Part shown: one piece after another, positions 61,030 through 64,000 of the stretch
How the letters are laid out: every line of letters starts with the position of its first letter
How positions within the stretch are numbered: the stretch's first letter is position 1
Source of the DNA: Acidobacteria bacterium AB60
GTDB lineage: Bacteria; Acidobacteriota; Terriglobia; Terriglobales; Acidobacteriaceae
NCBI GenBank assembly: GCA_008682415.1
Contig: VANK01000004.1
Span: forward strand, 544,571 to 608,570
Direction: 5' to 3'
DNA: 64,000 bases
Made by a program: the position numbers and the translations under genes
Notes under the pieces: model-generated
Told to the model about the DNA's origin: nothing
The model's input: the letters and a program-made list of their open reading frames with translations, nothing else
The model's database searches: none

Positions 61030-61346
61030 CAGCACGAAAACGGGCGCAGCACAAACCTCAATCCACCCGCCCCTTGGTACTTGGCCCTCGGCCCTTGGCC
61101 CTCGCCGGGTGCCCCATCCTAGGCGCGTCTTTGTCTCATGCGCCTAGGGTGGGAAAGCACGAACCTCAGTTCACCCGCCCTTGGTACTTGGCCCTTGGTA
61201 CTCGGCCCTAGCTTCATGCGCCTAGGGTGGGACAGCACGAACCCAACCCATCCCCCCGCAAACTCAGCACGAAAACGGGTGCCCCACGAACCTCAGTTCA
61301 CCCGCCCTTGGTACTTGGCCCTTGGCCCTTGGCCCTCGCCTCTACA
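61030..61346. repeat. repeat block before the 61.4 kb gene
   Basis: Contains one complete hairpin of the CTAGGCGC class at 61109-61160, a 3' half at 61214-61244 (no 5' arm), and two copies in which the entire stem is missing (GGGCGCAGCAC at about 61045 and GGTGCCCCACGAACC at about 61277-61291). Heptamers CCCTTGG/TACTTGG fill the spacers. No gene is supported in 60994-61373. Confidence 0.9.
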
Positions 61347-61373
61347 ATGGTCTCCTCGACCTTGGAGCCCACC

Positions 61374-62210
61374 ATGCCCCCCCTCTCCCGCCGCCACTTC
61401 CTCCAGCTCGCCGCCGCCGCCCTCGCCGCCCCCGCGCTCCGCGCCAACCCCCTCGGTCTCCCCATCGGCTGCCAGACCTGGCCCGTCCGCGACCTCATCG
61501 CCAAAGACTTCCCCGGCGCCCTCCATCAACTCGCCGCCGCCGGATTCACCGCCATCGAGCTCTGCTCCCCCGTCGGCTACGCCGACTCCGGATTCGGCGG
61601 CCTCCAGAAATACCGCCCCGCCGAGCTGCGCGCCCTCCTCCACGACGCCGGCCTCGCCTGCGTCAGCAGCCACTTCTCCATCAACGAGCTCCGCAAAGAC
61701 CAGCCCGCCCGCATCGCCTGGGCCAAAGAACTCGGCCTCACCCAGATGTGCATTCCCAGCCTCGACGGGCCCAAAAACCCCACCCTCGACGACGTCAAGC
61801 GCGCCGCCGACGAGTACAACCGCATGGGCGAGCGCGCCGCCGCCGCCGGCATCGTCCAGGGCCTCCACAATGAGGACTTCGAGCTCACCACCGTCGACGG
61901 CAAACGCACCTACGACCTGCTCTTCCACCTCCTCGATCCGCGCTACGTCAAGTTCCAGTTCCAGGTCTCCACCATCAGCGCCGGCTACGACGCCGCCGAA
62001 TACTTCACTCGCTACCCCGGCCGCTTCATCTCCCTGCACGCCCAGGGATGGTCCGCCAAAACCCGCTCCATCGTCCCCATCGGCCAGGACACCCTCGACT
62101 GGAACCGCATCTTCACCGCCGCCAAAACCGGCGGCATCCAGAACTACTTCGTCGAGATGGACCTGCCCCTCATGCAAGCCAGCGTCCCCTACCTCCGCCG
62201 CCTCGCATAA
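61374..62210 (+). CDS. Tat-exported sugar phosphate isomerase/epimerase-like protein (paralogue)
   Basis: 278 residues from ATG 61374 (GGAG seven bases upstream). Twin-arginine signal 'PPLSRRHFLQLAAAALAAPALRA', then a TIM barrel starting 'LPIGCQTWPVRDLIAKDFPGALHQLAAAGFTAIELCSPVGYADSG'. Related to the protein at 38853-39710 ('PIGLQLYSVRDLLPKDF' vs 'PIGCQTWPVRDLIAKDF'), with metal-ligand-like 'GLHNEDFEL', 'FQFQVSTIS', 'ISLHAQGW'. Periplasmic carbohydrate enzyme likely. It is embedded in the repeat field. Confidence 0.88.
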   Translation: MPPLSRRHFLQLAAAALAAPALRANPLGLPIGCQTWPVRDLIAKDFPGALHQLAAAGFTAIELCSPVGYADSGFGGLQKYRPAELRALLHDAGLACVSSHFSINELRKDQPARIAWAKELGLTQMCIPSLDGPKNPTLDDVKRAADEYNRMGERAAAAGIVQGLHNEDFELTTVDGKRTYDLLFHLLDPRYVKFQFQVSTISAGYDAAEYFTRYPGRFISLHAQGWSAKTRSIVPIGQDTLDWNRIFTAAKTGGIQNYFVEMDLPLMQASVPYLRRLA

Positions 62211-62215
62211 AGCAG

Positions 62216-62790
62216 CGCCAAGAGCCAAGTACCGCCCTTTGGCACTTGGCCCTGGCACGAACAGGGGTGCCCCATCCTAGGCGCGTCTTTGTTTCATGCG
62301 CCTAGGGTGGGATAGCACGAGCGCCAATTCACCGGCCCTTGGCCCTTGGCCCTTGGTACTCGGCCCTTGGCACTCGGCCCTTGGCACTCGGCCCTTGGCA
62401 CTCGGCCCTTCGTACTCGGCCCTGGCACGAACAGGGGTGCCCCAGGTCTCCTTCTTTTGGAGACCTGGGATAGCACGAACCTCAATTCACCGGCCCTTGG
62501 CCCTTGGTACTCGGCCCTTCGTACTCGGTCCTGGCACGAACAGGGGTGCCCCAGGTCTCCTTCTTTTGGAGACCTGGGATACCACGAACCTCAATTCACC
62601 GGCCCTTGGCCCTCGGCCCTTGGTACTCGGCCCTTCGCACTTGGCCCTGGCACGAACAGGGGTGCCCCAGGTCTCCTTCTTTTGGAGACCTGGGATAGCA
62701 CGAACCTCAATTCACCGGCACTTGGCCCTCGCCTCTCACCTCTCACCCCTGTTATCTTTCCCTTGGCACTTGGCCCTTGGCCCTCGGCCC
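62216..62790. repeat. repeat block with three near-identical tandem copies
   Basis: After an inverted/forward heptamer pair there is a CTAGGCGC-class hairpin at 62267-62318, then period-14 CCCTTGGCACTCGG runs, then three CAGGTCTCC-class hairpins at 62437-62476, 62546-62585 and 62662-62701, in direct repeats of 109 and 116 bases including the spacers. Long open frames across this block consist of repeated Pro/Leu/Gly/Trp peptides and are not genes. Confidence 0.92.
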
Positions 62791-62800
62791 TCGCTTTCCC

Positions 62801-63241
62801 ATGCACCCGGAAAACCCCATCATCCAACTCTGCGTCGCGGGCATGGAACAGGAGTCCAAAGGGGACTTCGACGCCGCGTCCAATCTATTTCTGGCCGCAT
62901 GGGACCAAGCCACCGACGACTACGAACGCTGCATCGCCGCGCACTACGTCGCCCGCCATCAGGCGAATCCGGAAGAAGCTCTGACCTGGAACCAGCGCTC
63001 CCTCGCTCTGGCCCAGTCCCTCCCGGACGAGCGAGTCCGCGGTTTCTTCCCCTCGCTCTACCTGAACGTGGGCAAGGCGTTTGAAGATCTCGCCCGGCCC
63101 GACGAAGCGCGGCAGGCCTACACCCAGGCCGCGGAACGCCTCAGCGCCCTCCCCGAAGACGAATACGGCCGAACCGTCCGCGCCGCCCTCCACCGCGCCC
63201 TCCAGCGCGTCTCCAGCACCAAAAGGGGTGCCCCATCCTAG
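62801..63241 (+). CDS. TPR-like small protein whose C-terminus lies in a repeat
   Basis: 146 residues from ATG 62801. Helical, TPR-like: 'MHPENPIIQLCVAGMEQESKGDFDAASNLFLAAWDQATDDYERCIAAHYVARHQANPEEALTWNQRSLALAQSLPDERV' and 'YLNVGKAFEDLARPDEARQAYTQAAERLSAL'. The last residues, KRGAPS, and the stop TAG (63239-63241) are encoded by the first bases of a hairpin element (GGGGTGCCCCATCCTAG), so the natural end was probably further on or was replaced by the insertion. Upstream it is flanked by the repeat block. Confidence 0.7.
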   Translation: MHPENPIIQLCVAGMEQESKGDFDAASNLFLAAWDQATDDYERCIAAHYVARHQANPEEALTWNQRSLALAQSLPDERVRGFFPSLYLNVGKAFEDLARPDEARQAYTQAAERLSALPEDEYGRTVRAALHRALQRVSSTKRGAPS

Positions 63242-63880
63242 GCGCGTCTTTGTTTCATGCGCCTAGGGTGGGACAGCACGAACCCCAATCATCCGCGCCA
63301 ACAAAAGTCAGAGAACCTCGCCCCTTGGCCCTTGTCTCTCGTCTCTTGGCCCTTGGTACTTGGCCCTTGGCCCTCACCCTGGTGCCCCATGTCTCCCGTT
63401 GTTAGAGACATGGGATAGCACGAACCTCTCCCCAGCCCTCTCAGTTCCCGCACGACCGAGGGTGCCCCGTTCTAGGCGCGTTTTTTGCGCCTAGGGCGGG
63501 AAAGCACGAACCTCCCCCCAGCCCCTCTCAGTTCCCGCACGACCGCGGGTGCCCCATGTCTCCCGATGTTGGAGACATGGGATACCTCGAACCCCACCCA
63601 GCCCTCTCAGTTCCCGCACGACCGAGGGTGCCCCATGTCTCCCGTCGTTGGAGACATGGGATACCATGAACCTCACCCCAGCCATATCCACGTTCAAGCA
63701 CGACCGCGGGTGCCCCGTTCTAGGCGCGCTTTATGCGCCTAGGGCGGGAAAGCACGACCCTCACCCAGCCCTCTGCGCTCTCGCACGACCTCGGGTGCCC
63801 CATGTCTCCCGCAGTTGGAGACATGGGATAGCACGAACCCTCCCCAACCATATCCACGTTCAAGCACGACCGAGGGTGCC
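63228..63880 (+). repeat. tandem hairpin array, period about 80-87 bases, two stem classes interspersed
   Basis: Complete elements at 63228-63279 (CTAGGCGC), 63382-63421 (CATGTCTC), 63462-63507 (CTAGGCGC), 63549-63588, 63628-63667 (both CATGTCTCC), 63710-63755 (CTAGGCGC), 63795-63834 (CATGTCTCC), and a sixteenth one cut to GGGTGCC at 63880. From 63382 onwards the spacers are related ('CCCTCTCAGTTCCCGCACGACCG', 'CATATCCACGTTCAAGCACGACCG') and copies recur every 79-87 bases. No gene is supported in 63242-63889. Confidence 0.93.
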
Positions 63881-64000
63881 TGTAGATGATCAAGAGGTTG
63901 TTCCGGAGTCGGAGCGGCTGATGGGCGGCTTGTAGTTGAGGCTACCATGGGGTCTTTCTCGGTTGTAGTAGTCGATCCAGGGTTGCAGATGAGCATCTCT
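63881..64000 (-). mobile_element. right end of an IS3-family insertion sequence (truncated by window)
   Basis: TGTAGATGATCAAGAGG begins at 63881, directly after a hairpin element cut at GGGTGCC; IS3-family ends begin with TG and the transposase stop lies inside or next to the inverted repeat, as here (63890-63892). The rest of the element is outside the window. Confidence 0.75.
63890..64000 (-). CDS. IS3-family transposase OrfB, C-terminal fragment
   Basis: 36 visible codons to a TGA: 'RDAHLQPWIDYYNRERPHGSLNYKPPISRSDSGTTS'. The stretch 'WIDYYNRERPHGSLNYKPP' is the highly conserved C-terminal end of the rve/IS3 OrfB integrase core (typically W..YN..RPH..L.Y..P). The remainder is beyond base 64000. 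Confidence 0.88.
   Translation of the reverse strand, partial: RDAHLQPWIDYYNRERPHGSLNYKPPISRSDSGTTS

Noticed and set aside
62296..63084. Long open frames with repeated Pro/Leu/Gly/Trp peptides across the repeat blocks (also around 61138-62280, 62346-62984, 63485-63935)
   Set aside because: Their translation is just the heptamer and hairpin repeats read through; no start context, no domain, and several frames are open at once because the repeats lack stops.
63382..63880. CRISPR array
   Set aside because: Period of about 80 and repeats of 40-46 bases might suggest one, but the repeats are palindromic hairpins of two classes, the spacers are similar to each other and no cas gene is present.

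Overview
The window looks like chromosome of a high-GC Acidobacteriota bacterium (class Terriglobia/Acidobacteriia). The reasoning is family content: an Oar-like TonB-dependent receptor with an N-terminal carboxypeptidase-regulatory domain, an M13 peptidase, a DUF4382 lipoprotein, a winged-helix/malectin protein, Tat-exported sugar-phosphate-isomerase-like proteins, and a leader before nadA that resembles the NAD+-I (nadA motif) riboswitch known from this phylum. No rRNA, tRNA, prophage or CRISPR was recognised.

Layout. 0-2 kb: the end of a Tad/Flp pilus gene set (TadG-like, two TadE-like). 2-6 kb: dnaB, a tiny metallothionein-like gene, an S24-type repressor, and a zinc-ribbon/sigma-region-4-like pair. 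6-17.8 kb: esterase, M13 peptidase, a membrane protein with its winged-helix partner behind a promoter that contains a palindrome, a triple-repeat secreted protein, folK-TonB receptor-tgt, a Gfo/Idh/MocA oxidoreductase, LysM and YidB-like proteins. 17.8-24 kb: winged-helix/malectin protein, TPR protein, a DUF1348-type gene that seems to have lost its stop, a YhiN-type flavoprotein, sodA. 24-32 kb: a carbon-metabolism cluster (GH15 glucan hydrolase, tkt, HAD phosphatase, gnd, zwf). 32-41 kb: DUF4382 lipoprotein, RNase HI, a sigma / anti-sigma / double-PDZ operon, PPK2, trxB. 41-51.6 kb: AAA ATPase, an apparently inactivated metzincin, a pseudokinase-TonB fusion, a large Oar-like receptor. 51.7-54.5 kb: an unusual three-gene operon (two-TM protein, possible CHAT/caspase-like protein, secreted peptidoglycan-binding protein). 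54.7-59.2 kb: tatB-tatC-glutaminyl-cyclase-like operon, DinB protein, NAD+-riboswitch-like leader and nadA. 59.2-64 kb: few genes and a dense field of repeats, ending in the edge of an IS3-family element.

The most striking content is repetitive. (1) In 59.2-63.9 kb there are 14 full copies, plus excised, half and truncated derivatives, of a hairpin element. Its feet (GGTGCCC and GGGAnAGCACGAACC) are conserved, while its stem exists as three alternative sequences related by compensatory changes. One copy supplies the stop codon of a gene; another is cut exactly where an IS3-family end begins. (2) Several intergenic gaps carry degenerate heptanucleotide tandem repeats (NNCAGTG, ATCTCTG, CCCTTGG/TACTTGG types) that mostly start at a stop codon, often with the same polarity relative to the gene. 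Between gnd and zwf they form a long inverted repeat. These two families probably explain most of the long spurious open frames in the last 5 kb.

How genes may work together (inference): tatBC could export the two Tat-signal isomerase-like proteins (39.7 and 61.4 kb). GH15 plus tkt/gnd/zwf would feed glucose into the oxidative pentose phosphate path. The sigma/anti-sigma/PDZ operon looks like an envelope-stress circuit.
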